Positions 36,201 to 44,181 of a stretch of 57,532 nt of DNA are shown here, one piece after another; within the stretch, counting starts at the first letter, position 1, and every line of letters begins with the position of its first letter. Source of the stretch: an uncultured Saprospiraceae bacterium. Its GTDB lineage: Bacteria; Bacteroidota; Bacteroidia; Chitinophagales; Saprospiraceae. A program made the translations under genes and the position numbers. The notes under the pieces were generated by a model. The model saw only the letters and a list, made by a program, of their open reading frames with translations, did not search any database and had not been told where the DNA came from. The stretch spans positions 1-57,532 of the forward strand of contig CAKZSH010000150.1 in NCBI GenBank assembly GCA_937918905.1. Reading direction: 5' to 3'.

Positions 36201-36847
36201 CCACATTTTATAAATAAACTATTTTGAAATAAAATGTCACCTGTCGTTGCATCTACTTGAAGGCTCCAATAATCATTCTTAGTAGTCATTTCGATTTCAG
36301 TCTCCCAAACCAAACGAACCGTTTTTTCATGTTGATATAAATGTAATCGTACAGGTATATCTGACTTTGAGTAGGCTCCTTTTTCAAATATAACTTCGTG
36401 ACTACTCTTTCGTTCTTTTTGAACTAAAGCCTCATCAAATCCAACCTCCAAATGCGCCAATGCAGATTGTACTGCCTGCTGCGGAGTCAAACTAGCCTCT
36501 GTTGTATTTGCTTTTTCAGCAATATTTGAAATAACTCTATTTCCAGCATACACCACTTTTCCACCTTCTGAGATAGCAACATTAAAAATTGCATTTTTGA
36601 CTTTTACGCCTTTGTGATATTGTGTCAAATAAAGCATCGTTGCCCCAGAAATATTACTCACATATTGGTCACTAACTTTTAATTCTGAAATATCCTCATC
36701 CGTTAGGTTCCACTCTGCTTTATGTTCATTAAGGTGTCTTAAAGCAATATCCAATGCGCCTTCATTTTGAGACCATGAAGAAAAGCTTAAACACATCAAC
36801 AGTAAAAACATACTGTATAATTGAATTTTTGTAAAAAATACTTTCAT
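33239..36847 (-). CDS. Secreted M36 (fungalysin-like) metalloprotease with PA insert and T9SS domain
   Basis: 1202 residues. Signal peptide (about 1-26, SSWSQ). FTP/PepSY-type propeptide (about 30-205). M36 catalytic domain with the zinc motif HEFGH (594-598) and a third ligand in GEGISDFF (Glu622). A protease-associated (PA) domain is inserted before the zinc motif (about 465-575, KIALIDRGGCEFGLKVINAE). A DUF11-like beta domain follows (about 800-870), then a MAM/immune-inhibitor-like jelly roll (WYIDDVEY), and a type A Por sorting domain ending MYFVKVSTSDSIVVEKVTIK. It is an extracellular protease delivered by type IX secretion and a likely nutrient-scavenging enzyme. Transcribed alone. Confidence 0.93.
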   Translation of the reverse strand: MKVFFTKIQLYSMFLLLMCLSFSSWSQNEGALDIALRHLNEHKAEWNLTDEDISELKVSDQYVSNISGATMLYLTQYHKGVKVKNAIFNVAISEGGKVVYAGNRVISNIAEKANTTEASLTPQQAVQSALAHLEVGFDEALVQKERKSSHEVIFEKGAYSKSDIPVRLHLYQHEKTVRLVWETEIEMTTKNDYWSLQVDATTGDILFQNSLFIKCGFGAVPYHNHDASCRSLDNVRMVGSKKETTTAAPPSVLLGGSYNVYAEQDADGNLHPHESPNHGARNMLTNVEHLTASPFGWHDTNGQAGTEFTITRGNNAHAYLDLAGNNTPQGDEPDGGAALEFDFPINADDEPETFEAAAVTNAFFMVNFLHDFAYLNGFDEAAGNFQANNYGNGGAGNDYVNVEIHDGSGTNNANFATPGDGGNGRMQMFLWNAGTEGLITVNEPTDVAGIYSSSHPDWGADITTTPLTGEVAVVDDGTSTPSFACQELVNATEVHGKIALIDRGGCEFGLKVINAENAGAIGAIICNFEDDLIGMAPGAVGDNATIPVVMMSQPDCAIIRGFAGNGLNLSFVVPPGNAGPTNVSGGIDNGVIAHEFGHGISNRLVGGPNSAGCLGNQEQMGEGISDFFTLVTTVKPGDTGEMRKGIGTYVNREDTDGRGIRRYPYSTDMTINPSTYKDIVGEAQHARGVIWSSALWDMYWLLVDEYGFDADYFEGTGGNNIAVKLVMEGMKLNPCGPGYIDGRNAILAADELMYGGANQCLIWEAFARRGMGDNANQVSANDTSDGFEDFSLPGTCTKDLRLSKTVTDLVIAGEMIDVKLEATNFKDDAITGVVITDEIPAGTTVVAGSGGTVSGNTISFNVGNMASMQEIEFNYQLETDPNIFSETTYINDMEDEDDVEAEWDIEITTGSNIWEVIEGGKVNSGVKSWFAPNAAGETEQAMFQLNSIQVQGTQPVLRFYHWYETQTAVDGGIVEISTDGGSSWDQIGDKMFRNGYQRVLSYQTFVIPFLSAFSGISNLDGTDEMRPTYIDLSDYVGQSIQVRFRFGANTLDAGTWGAVQDNFEGWYIDDVEYMDMKNYVGEACITSAEGDNACDSGIARGTIVESQESTVSTNDPFDTNMEVNVFPNPTDEIINLQVLNDKSVNATVRLLSVDGKEILNQSFRTANGMEILNLNVTHVPAGMYFVKVSTSDSIVVEKVTIK

Positions 36848-37199
36848 TATTATTTTTTTATGTTTAGGAAAAATTGAATTGGTTGTAAAAATACAAAAAA
36901 ATGAATTTGTTAAAATATGGATTTAAAATCAACTCGCATGGTAACCGACAATTTATTAGGAAAAATCGTCTTTTTTTCTTCTAAAACATTTAAATAAGGC
37001 AAATACGCGAATCCTTACTCATCATAAGCATAAGTATATAAGTGTTGATCTGTATATAAAGGTCTCTCAAAAAATGAGTGTTTTCTTCTAAAAAATCAAT
37101 CAAAAGTATTCGACAACATAAACACATATATACTTAAACACCTATACACATAAAATCTCTTTTTTGTTTTTTTTGAAAAATTTACGACCTTACTCGCCT
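36848..37199. other. Divergent promoter region, no gene seen
   Basis: 352 A/T-rich bases lie between the divergent metalloprotease and rlmB genes. A loose inverted repeat faces 37027-37056 (CATAAGTATATAAGTGTT) with 37115-37152 (ATATATACTTAAACACC). No exact TAnnTTTG element was found. An in-frame TTG at 37164 was rejected as the rlmB start. Confidence 0.45.
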
Positions 37200-37946
37200 A
37201 TGCAGCTAAAAAAAAACTCATATATTTTTGGTCGTCATCCCATTATTGATGCTATTCAAACGGGGACTTCATTTGAAAAAATATTTCTTCAACAAGGTAT
37301 TCGAGGAGAATATGAAAAGGAATTGCGACACCTCACCAAGTCGAATAATATCCCAGTCCAAATTGTCCCTAAAGAAAAGCTCAATAGATTAACTTCCGCC
37401 AATCATCAAGGCGTAATTGGAATTACATCTTTGATTCCTTTTTATCAACTCGATGATATTTTACCTTTTATTTATGAAAAATCAGAAACGCCTTTAATTC
37501 TCATTTTGGATGGTGTAACTGACATTCGTAACCTTGGTGCAATTGCTCGTTCTGCAGAAATTTGTGGAGTTCATACCATCATCATTCCCAAGAAAGGTTC
37601 TGCTCAAATCAATGCCGAAGCCATTAAATCTTCGGCAGGTGCTTTGACTAAAATTCCAGTTTGTAGAGTGCAAAGTATTGATGGAGCATTGGATACTTTG
37701 GAGTTATCAGGAGTTACTCCTTTTGCTAGTAATTTGGGTGGAAAAAAAATGGTATTCGATTGTGATTTTACTCAACCTACTGCCATCATTATGGGTGCAG
37801 AAGGAAAAGGAATTAATCGAGAAGTTTTAAAAAGAGTAGAAAATCAATTTATCATCCCTCAAAAAGGAACGACAGATTCGTTTAATGTTTCGGTAGCAAC
37901 GGGCATCATTTTATATGAAGCGCTCAAGCAAAGAATTGCTTTTTAA
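37200..37946 (+). CDS. rlmB: 23S rRNA (guanosine-2'-O)-methyltransferase, TrmH family
   Basis: 248 residues from the ATG at 37200 (MQLKKNSYIFGRHPIIDAIQ). The N-terminal substrate-binding domain includes VPKEKLNRLTSANHQGVIG. The SPOUT knot domain carries the three SpoU/TrmH motifs: DGVTDIRNLGAIARSA (Asn111, Arg117), AIIMGAEGKGINRE, and FNVSVATGIILYEAL. It methylates the 2'-O of a guanosine in 23S rRNA using S-adenosylmethionine. Another TrmH-family target cannot be excluded, but the length and YIFGRHP start match RlmB. Its stop codon overlaps the perfect palindrome at 37945. Confidence 0.92.
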   Translation: MQLKKNSYIFGRHPIIDAIQTGTSFEKIFLQQGIRGEYEKELRHLTKSNNIPVQIVPKEKLNRLTSANHQGVIGITSLIPFYQLDDILPFIYEKSETPLILILDGVTDIRNLGAIARSAEICGVHTIIIPKKGSAQINAEAIKSSAGALTKIPVCRVQSIDGALDTLELSGVTPFASNLGGKKMVFDCDFTQPTAIIMGAEGKGINREVLKRVENQFIIPQKGTTDSFNVSVATGIILYEALKQRIAF

Positions 37947-38098
37947 CTGTGAACTGTGAACAAAAAGCGGTGATTTTTTTGCCGCAGACTTACGCTGATT
38001 TTTTATGATTGTCGAAAAACGCGTTATAGAAAAGTCATGACTAGTCAGCGTAAGTCTGCGGCAAAAAAATCACCGCTTTTTGTTCACAGTTCACAGTT
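37945..38098 (+). repeat. Family A palindromic repeat, copy 3: perfect 54-bp arms
   Basis: Positions 37945-37998 are the exact reverse complement of 38045-38098. From outside in, the arm has AACTGTGAACTGTGAACAAA, AAGCGGTGATTTTTTT and the family A core GCCGCAGACTTACGCTGA. The 46-base spacer includes AACGCGTTATAGAAAA, as in copy 4. It starts within the TAA of rlmB and fills the gap to the converging gene at 38107. Confidence 0.97.
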
Positions 38099-38106
38099 CA
38101 CCGTTA

Positions 38107-39789
38107 TCAGTTCACCGTTAACTTCCCTGTTCCAAATTTTCCATTTTCATCTTCGACTCTAAAGAGGTAGATTCCTTTTGGCAAATTCCCTTTTGTGAAG
38201 GTGAATGTATTTTCGTAAATGTCTTGTTTTTTAAATACCTCTTGCCCCATGGTATTGTAAAGTGAGAACCTCACATTTTGCATATCATCAGGGATGACTA
38301 CGGTAGCCTCATTTTCTACAGGGTTAGGGTAAACTTGAATTTCTTGTTGAAGGTCTTCCAAATTATTAAGGCTAGTGGTCATATTCAAACCTGCTGTATC
38401 CGTTGTGTACATCATTACCAAAACCATCATTTCATCATCGGAAGTAGGTCCCCAGCCAACATTGGTTGGGCCATTATTTTCATAACTCGCAGTATGGATA
38501 AATCCAGGATTCAAATCTAAAGGAAATAACGGTTCAAAATACCGAATAGGAATATGTTGATAATCAAAAAATGGTGCAACACAACCTGGCACTCCATTCA
38601 AGGAACACGAAGCATCATAAATCAAATCGCCTTTTGTTCCATCCGTATTCCGTAGATGTACTTTATAGTCCGTTCCCCATTGATGCGTATGTCCCATCAA
38701 TCCCCAAAGGAACACTTCGCCATTATCTACCACCGCTTGATCGAAGGTAGTTAGGTTACCATTATTTGGAATAAAAATATTGTCATTTACGATGAGTTCC
38801 GTTCGCATCTCTTGAGCAGCAGTACCTGACGGCTGAGTATAGACATTAAAATAAACTTCCGCTTGGTAAGTATTCGAGGCATCCGCATTGATATAATGAG
38901 AGTTCAAATCCAAAATAATATCATCCGCCCATTTGAATGCAGTTCCATCGGGAAGGTTCAAATCTGTTGCCTCTTGAACGGCTGCCGTCATACTAATAAA
39001 AGTATGATCGGGATAAGTTCTAAAACCAGGTTTTACATTATTCGCAGCAAAATTTACTGGAAAATTATAAATAATAAAATGATGCGATGAAGTCGAAATT
39101 TTCATATCAATACGATTCACTTCCACATCAGCAGGAAGGTCTAATTCATATTTTTGAAATAATTCCATTTCAGAAAAATTCTGACCAGCAGGGTTTAAAT
39201 AAAACGGGCCCATCTTAACTTGAAATCCTTCAGATGGATCTGGCGGAGGAGGACCACCATTTGGAAAACTTTGTACCCCACTTACATTATAATAGTTATT
39301 GACCAATGTTGGAATTTGGTCAACATATGCAGTAGGTACTTCTGCATCATTATTAGTTGCAGGTGCCCCTACCAAAATCCATTGTCGAATCAATTCTTTT
39401 TCAACGTCAGTTAGTTCTGGTTGGTTAAATGGCATTTGCGAACCTTCCACTCCAGAATCCAAAGCAATCGTCGGTTCCAATGTTCCATTTATTTTTCTAA
39501 AAATATAACTCAAGTCAGGACGACCTTCGTAAATATATTTATATCCTTTTGAGATGGCATTCGCATTAGTGTTAGGTGTTTTCCCTACAATATTGCCATA
39601 CACATCTGTCATCTTTTCAACTATGGTTGCACCTGAACCTTCCAAATCTAAACCCGCTTGTTGGGTGGCATTGCTATGACACCCCATACACTTGGTTTGG
39701 AAAATATTGTACACCTCTAGGCTCAATTGAGTCGAAGCTACTTGATAAGAAAAAAATAAAATTGAAAAAAGTAGAAAAAAATTTTTCAT
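38107..39789 (-). CDS. Secreted cytochrome c / copper type II monooxygenase-like fusion with T9SS domain
   Basis: 560 residues. Signal peptide (about 1-20). A single c-type heme site, CMGCH (34-38), opens a cytochrome domain (to about 150). Residues 190-465 carry a two-lobe copper domain whose ligands line up with peptidylglycine alpha-hydroxylating monooxygenase: His236/His237 (SSHHFIIY), His298 (LNSHYIN), the HxH pair 367/369 (GHTHQW) and Met454 or 455 (DDEMMVLVM). The spacing between the first three groups is almost that of PHM. The last ~75 residues are a type A Por sorting domain (IQVYPNPVENEA, KGIYLFRVED). It is an extracellular redox enzyme of unknown substrate. Confidence 0.85.
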   Translation of the reverse strand: MKNFFLLFSILFFSYQVASTQLSLEVYNIFQTKCMGCHSNATQQAGLDLEGSGATIVEKMTDVYGNIVGKTPNTNANAISKGYKYIYEGRPDLSYIFRKINGTLEPTIALDSGVEGSQMPFNQPELTDVEKELIRQWILVGAPATNNDAEVPTAYVDQIPTLVNNYYNVSGVQSFPNGGPPPPDPSEGFQVKMGPFYLNPAGQNFSEMELFQKYELDLPADVEVNRIDMKISTSSHHFIIYNFPVNFAANNVKPGFRTYPDHTFISMTAAVQEATDLNLPDGTAFKWADDIILDLNSHYINADASNTYQAEVYFNVYTQPSGTAAQEMRTELIVNDNIFIPNNGNLTTFDQAVVDNGEVFLWGLMGHTHQWGTDYKVHLRNTDGTKGDLIYDASCSLNGVPGCVAPFFDYQHIPIRYFEPLFPLDLNPGFIHTASYENNGPTNVGWGPTSDDEMMVLVMMYTTDTAGLNMTTSLNNLEDLQQEIQVYPNPVENEATVVIPDDMQNVRFSLYNTMGQEVFKKQDIYENTFTFTKGNLPKGIYLFRVEDENGKFGTGKLTVN

Positions 39790-40276
39790 CGGAAACAGGT
39801 TTTAGATTTTTTAAAATGGTTCAAGGTGATTTCATGTGGTTGGTCAAAATAGTAGTTTTCGATAACCATGTCGTATTTTTTGTTAAAACGGGATAATTGT
39901 ACTTTAAGTAGTCAGACATAAGTAATCGTGGATTTTGACTTAGGCTATTTTTTGTCTAGTCAAAGCCCTATTTCTTACATGTGTAGCTAAAGTAAATTTA
40001 ATTTCTTAATCGAAAGTAATAAAAATGGTTTTTGTATAAACCTTAACTTTTCTTAAAAAAGGAAAATCAAAAAGTTAAATAGTTAATTAGTGGATCAGTT
40101 AATTAGGTTAACGTGAATACGAATAAGAAGTAAATATTTTCGATCACAAACTGACCTAATTAACTAATCAACAAATCCACTAATTAACCAATCCACCAAT
40201 CAACATAAAATGACTTATAACCAAATTATTATCTAAACGTTTCTTACCTTTCCCCTTCTAAAACAATTTTTAACAC
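39790..40276. other. Divergent intergenic region with inverted repeat
   Basis: 487 bases lie between the divergent monooxygenase-like and hydroxyacid oxidase genes. The first 230 bases show nothing I recognise. A family D inverted repeat follows at 40082-40188, then a TACCTTTC sequence (about 40245) near the -7 consensus, 25 bases before the ATG. No gene is seen. Confidence 0.5.
40082..40188. repeat. Family D inverted repeat (GTTAATTAG words)
   Basis: GTTAATTAGTGGATCAGTTA (40082 to 40108) faces 40154-40188, whose reverse complement reads GTTAATTAGTGGATTTGTTG and so on. The right arm has about 8 extra bases. Further GTGGATTGGTTAATTAGTGG wording repeats to 40203. Confidence 0.7.
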
Positions 40277-41317
40277 ATGGAAAATTTACTCAACATTTGG
40301 GATTTTAAAAAGATGGCTCAAAAAAAAATGGAGGCACATGCATACGATTATTTAGTTGGTGCAGCTGATGACCTTCGTACTTTTAATAGAAATATTGAAG
40401 CCTATCAACATTTCCAAATTCGCCCTAGAAGGCTCGTCAACGTTAATAAAATTGATACTTCTATAAATTTATTGGGTCAAAAATATAATAGTCCAATCAT
40501 TTTGGCCCCCGTAGGTTTTCAAGAATTATTTCATCCAGAAGGTGAAATCCCTGCGGTCAAAGCTGCCGATGCAAAAGGGCATTTAGCTATCGCCTCCACA
40601 GTTACCAGCAAATCATTTACAGAAATTTGTTGTGCGGCAAAAACGCCACCTTGGTTTCAATTGTACACCATTTCGAATCAAAAATCGACTAAACGGCTTT
40701 TGGATATTGCAAAAAAGAATAATTGTAAAACTATTGTTTTGACCGTCGATGTTCCTGTCATTGGTAATCGAGAAAAACATTCGAGCTTGCTTCAAGGAAA
40801 TATGCGAACAAATAATACACTTGGAAATTTTGATGATGAAGATGCTGATTTTGATGCGGGATTGACTTGGGATTTTATTCCTTGGTTTCGAAAAAATTAT
40901 GACATGAAACTTTTTATCAAAGGAATTCTTACAGGAGAAGATGCGGCATTGGCATTGGAGCATGAGGTGGATGGAATCATTGTTTCGAATCATGGTGGAC
41001 GACAATTGGAAAGCGACTTATCCACTATTGAAGTCTTGGCAGAAATTGCAGATGTCATTCAAGGTGAAATTCCAATTTTGATAGATGGCGGTATCCGACG
41101 AGGTACTGATATTTTTAAAGCCTTGGCTTTGGGTGCAACTGCAGTATGTATTGGGCGGCCTTATATTTATGGATTGGCTTCAGGAGGGCAAGCAGGCGTG
41201 GAAAAGGTTTTAGAAATTTTACAAACCGAACTTATTCGAAATATGCAATTAGCAGGAGTTACCTCAATTGGTGCATTGAATAGAAAGTTTATTCGAGAAA
41301 AGAAATTTGGCACTTAG
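40277..41317 (+). CDS. FMN-dependent alpha-hydroxy acid oxidase/dehydrogenase
   Basis: 346 residues, TIM-barrel flavoenzyme of the glycolate oxidase/L-lactate dehydrogenase family. It oxidises a 2-hydroxy acid to the 2-keto acid. Key parts are AYDYLVGAADDLRTFNRN (22-39), the flavin region ILAPVGFQ with IASTVTSKS, FQLYTISN, LTVDVPV, and the active-site stretch VSNHGGRQLE with His239 and Arg242. The phosphate-binding end is ILIDGGIRRGTD and AVCIGRPYIYGLA. L-lactate is the most likely substrate, but sequence alone does not settle it. It is cytoplasmic or loosely membrane-bound and divergent from the copper enzyme. Confidence 0.92.
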   Translation: MENLLNIWDFKKMAQKKMEAHAYDYLVGAADDLRTFNRNIEAYQHFQIRPRRLVNVNKIDTSINLLGQKYNSPIILAPVGFQELFHPEGEIPAVKAADAKGHLAIASTVTSKSFTEICCAAKTPPWFQLYTISNQKSTKRLLDIAKKNNCKTIVLTVDVPVIGNREKHSSLLQGNMRTNNTLGNFDDEDADFDAGLTWDFIPWFRKNYDMKLFIKGILTGEDAALALEHEVDGIIVSNHGGRQLESDLSTIEVLAEIADVIQGEIPILIDGGIRRGTDIFKALALGATAVCIGRPYIYGLASGGQAGVEKVLEILQTELIRNMQLAGVTSIGALNRKFIREKKFGT

Positions 41318-41626
41318 GAACAATAAAAAATCCCCGATTTTCGAAAGGGGGTGTTTATTTAACGGTGTCTATTAATTTTCTTCTTAGCCGTCGGATGTAA
41401 ATCCGACGGCTAAGAAGAACAAGCTCAAAGACACACATTCATGAACACTCCCTTTCGAAATCCTTAATCCATAATTTTGAATCCATAATCCTATTTATTT
41501 CTATGGAAAACCAAAACGAAATAACAAGATTTTCTCGCCTCACCGCCTATCCTAATTATTTTACAATCTAGTGATTGGTTGACCGTTATTCGAAATGAGT
41601 CACTAATTACTAATCACCAATCACCA
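41318..41626. other. Gap with nested hairpin, no gene seen
   Basis: 309 bases between convergent genes. It holds the nested element at 41339-41460 and, close to the symporter stop, a short GTGATTGGT/ACCAATCAC inverted repeat (41571-41579 with 41616-41624) with the same words as the family D element at 44025-44121. No gene is seen. Confidence 0.6.
41339..41460. repeat. Nested inverted repeat with perfect 17-bp core hairpin
   Basis: The core CTTCTTAGCCGTCGGAT (41380-41396), loop GTAA and ATCCGACGGCTAAGAAG (41401-41417) is perfect. The outer arms TTTCGAAAGGGGGTGTTT (41339-41356) and 41443-41460 match at 16 of 18. Confidence 0.88.
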
Positions 41627-43129
41627 TTAATTTTCTAAAACATTTTCATCCTCACTTGGCTCCCAATACGAAATTGCCAACAACCCTAAGAATGTCAAAA
41701 GTCCATTCATGGCGATATTTAAAAAGCCTAATTTAAATCCGATAAATAAATCATTGATTTCTAAAAAATAAGTAATCAATGGAGCTGCCAAACAAATCAC
41801 AGGAACCATCCAACCATCTTGAATTTTATTTTTGGAAAATAAACCAAAAGTAAATAAGCCTAGAAGTGGGCCGTAAGTGTAGCCCGAAGCTTTAAATAAA
41901 TTATTAATTACAGGTTTATCAGTAAGGTAGTAGGAAAGAATAATGACAAGAAACAAAATAACTGAAAAACCAACGTGTACAATCCATCTCGTTTTTTTAT
42001 TCTCGTCTTCTGACTTTTCATTTTTTTCCATACCCAAAAAATCTACACAAAAAGAAGTAGTCAAAGCGGTCAAAGCAGAATCGGCACTTGAATAGGCTGC
42101 TGCAATTAATCCAAGAATAAAAATAATTCCAACAGAAGGAGAAAGATGCTCTAAGGCAATGGTCGAAAATAATTGATCTGTTCGTTCTGGAATTTCAATC
42201 CCTACATTTGAAGCATAAATATATAACAACGCCCCCAATCCTAAAAACAACATATTTACAAAAACCAAAACGATACTAAATGCAAATACATTTTTTTGAG
42301 CATCGCCAAGCGTTCGACAACTCAAATTTTTCTGCATCATATCTTGATCGAGCCCTGTCATCACAATTGCGATTAAAGCTCCTGAGATAAATTGTTTGAA
42401 AAAATTATTAGAGTCGGTCATAAAATTATCGAAGAAAAACATTTGACTATAATCACTCTGCTGTATCGTTGCCACAAGATCACCTGTACTTTTGTCCAAG
42501 GTATTCCCTATGGCTAAAATCGTCAACACTACCGCCGTCAACATAAAAAAGGTTTGCAAAGTATCTGTCCACACAATCGTTTTAATTCCACCTTGAAAAG
42601 TATAAATCCAAATCAACATAATCGTCACCGCCACAACTGCCCAAAATGGAATGACCATATCGAATCCTTGAGCAATTTGAAGAAAAACAATGGCTACCAA
42701 AAATAATCGAAGCGATGCTCCAATAATCCTAGAAAGTAAAAAATAAAATGCCCCTGTTTTATAGGACCATGTCCCAAATCGCTTTTCCAAATATCCATAA
42801 ATAGATGTCAAATTCATTTTGTAGTAAAGTGGTAAAAGTACCAAGGCAATCACCGCATACCCTACCAGATATCCAAAAACCATTTGCATATAAGAGAAGG
42901 CTTGATTGTTACCACCACCACCGACAGCACCTGGAAGAGAAATAAAAGTCACCCCCGAAAGCGATGCTCCGATCATTCCAAAAGCCACTAAATACCAAGG
43001 TGATTTTCTATTGGCGAGAAAGAAATCAGCGTTATCCGCATTCCTACTGGTGAAGTAAGAAACTGCCATCAACACTAAAAAATATAAAGCTATAACCCCA
43101 AAAATTATCTCAGGTGTAAGTTTGTCCAT
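41627..43129 (-). CDS. Sodium:solute symporter (SSS family)
   Basis: 500 residues with about 13 predicted membrane helices, the LeuT-like SSS fold. The SRNADNADFFLANRKSPWYLVAFGMIG segment (residues 28-54) after the first helix and GASLSGVTFISLPGAV in the next helix are typical of the family, as is AAYSSADSALTALTTSFCVDFLG near residue 345, which includes sodium-site serines. It couples inward sodium flow to uptake of a solute such as a sugar, proline, pantothenate or sialic acid. The substrate is not readable. It lies 190 bases from upp on the same strand; a link to nucleobase uptake is possible but unproven. Confidence 0.9.
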   Translation of the reverse strand: MDKLTPEIIFGVIALYFLVLMAVSYFTSRNADNADFFLANRKSPWYLVAFGMIGASLSGVTFISLPGAVGGGGNNQAFSYMQMVFGYLVGYAVIALVLLPLYYKMNLTSIYGYLEKRFGTWSYKTGAFYFLLSRIIGASLRLFLVAIVFLQIAQGFDMVIPFWAVVAVTIMLIWIYTFQGGIKTIVWTDTLQTFFMLTAVVLTILAIGNTLDKSTGDLVATIQQSDYSQMFFFDNFMTDSNNFFKQFISGALIAIVMTGLDQDMMQKNLSCRTLGDAQKNVFAFSIVLVFVNMLFLGLGALLYIYASNVGIEIPERTDQLFSTIALEHLSPSVGIIFILGLIAAAYSSADSALTALTTSFCVDFLGMEKNEKSEDENKKTRWIVHVGFSVILFLVIILSYYLTDKPVINNLFKASGYTYGPLLGLFTFGLFSKNKIQDGWMVPVICLAAPLITYFLEINDLFIGFKLGFLNIAMNGLLTFLGLLAISYWEPSEDENVLEN

Positions 43130-43312
43130 TTTATTTTTTGAATATTTGGAACGACTGTATTTTTGTTAAAATACAGCATTCTAAAATCAAGTTTATCATA
43201 AATAAACCGAAAGGTAATAAAAAAGTGTTGAAGTTATAAGATTTGAATTCTATATGTTTGTCTTTCTGATTGGATGGCTCATCAAGGGAAAATGTCCATC
43301 CTTTGTATTTAT

Positions 43313-43336
43313 TCCTGCATTTATTCCTGCATTTTA
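43313..43336. repeat. Tandem 12-bp duplication at the upp stop codon
   Basis: Read on the minus strand, TGCAGGAATAAA occurs twice in tandem, covering the last codons (QE, stop) and the bases just after. The second copy is non-coding. Confidence 0.7.
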
Positions 43337-43971
43337 CTACCATAACTTAAATCTCCTGCATCGCCCAAGCCAGGTACAATATATGATTTTGCTGTCAATT
43401 CGTCATCCTGCGCACCCATCCATATTTTTGCTTTTGGATTTAATCGTTGAATATGTTCAAGGCCATAAGTAGACGCTACTGCTGTGACAATATGAATCAT
43501 TTTTGGCGTTCCATATTTTTGAATTTCTTTTAAAGCCAAATTCATAGAAGCACCTGTCGCCAACATCGGATCACACAATATCAAAACACAATCATCTAAA
43601 TTTGGGCATGAAATATATTCAATATTGATCTCAAAGGTCCCATCCTTATGATGCATTCGGTAAGCGGAAATAAATGCATTATCTGCATCATCAAAAATAT
43701 TTAACGCACCTTGATGCAATGGTAAACCTGCTCGTAGTATTGTACCTAAAACCACCTTTGAAGTAGGCAAATTTATTGAAGCAATTCCCAAAGGAGTTTC
43801 TACATCCTCTTTTTTATAATCTAAAGTTTTACTGATTTCGTAGGCAAGTATTTCTCCTATTCGTTCCAAATTTCTTCGAAAACGCATCCTGTCTTTTTGG
43901 ACATTGACATCTCTCAATTCTGCTAAATATTTATTAGCAATAGAATTATTTTCACTCAGGTTAAAAATCAT
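43321..43971 (-). CDS. upp: Uracil phosphoribosyltransferase
   Basis: This pyrimidine-salvage enzyme joins uracil and PRPP to give UMP in the cytoplasm. 216 residues. The PRPP-binding loop is CDPMLATGASMNLAL (Asp134 to Gly140). The uracil-binding end is YIVPGLGDAGDLSYG. The flexible-arm region TILRAGLPLHQG is present. The gene is preceded by a good -7 element, and a tandem duplication of the stop region follows it. Confidence 0.96.
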   Translation of the reverse strand: MIFNLSENNSIANKYLAELRDVNVQKDRMRFRRNLERIGEILAYEISKTLDYKKEDVETPLGIASINLPTSKVVLGTILRAGLPLHQGALNIFDDADNAFISAYRMHHKDGTFEINIEYISCPNLDDCVLILCDPMLATGASMNLALKEIQKYGTPKMIHIVTAVASTYGLEHIQRLNPKAKIWMGAQDDELTAKSYIVPGLGDAGDLSYGSKMQE

Positions 43972-43995
43972 AAGAAGTTTACTATTTTGTTATTT

Positions 43996-44003
43996 CAAAT
44001 ATA
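43996..44003 (-). promoter_or_regulatory. -7 element (TATATTTG) for upp
   Basis: On the minus strand this reads TATATTTG, 24 bases before the upp ATG. No TTTG is seen at the usual -33 distance. Confidence 0.45.
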
Positions 44004-44024
44004 GTCAATTTTATTTAATGATTT

Positions 44025-44121
44025 GTGATTGGTAACTGGTAACTGGTGATTCGTATCGAAATCTATTGAATCCATATTTTTTAATGCAAAAACGAATCAC
44101 CAGTTACCAACCACTAATCAC
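44025..44121. repeat. Family D inverted repeat (GGTAACTGGT words)
   Basis: The 30-base arm at 44025-44054 (GTGATTGGTAACTGGTAACT then GGTGATTCGT) pairs with 44092-44121 at 26 of 30. It lies between the divergent upp and lipoprotein genes, upstream of both starts. Confidence 0.85.
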
Positions 44122-44181
44122 CAGCTATTAATTTTAACTTCTTCATTTTTTTTTAGAAATTTGATTCAAAAAAACAAAACA

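Noticed and set aside
43131-43343. Small open frame after upp starting MVVKCRNKCRNKYK
   Set aside because: It starts inside upp in another frame, and the repeated CRNK comes from the 12-bp duplication.
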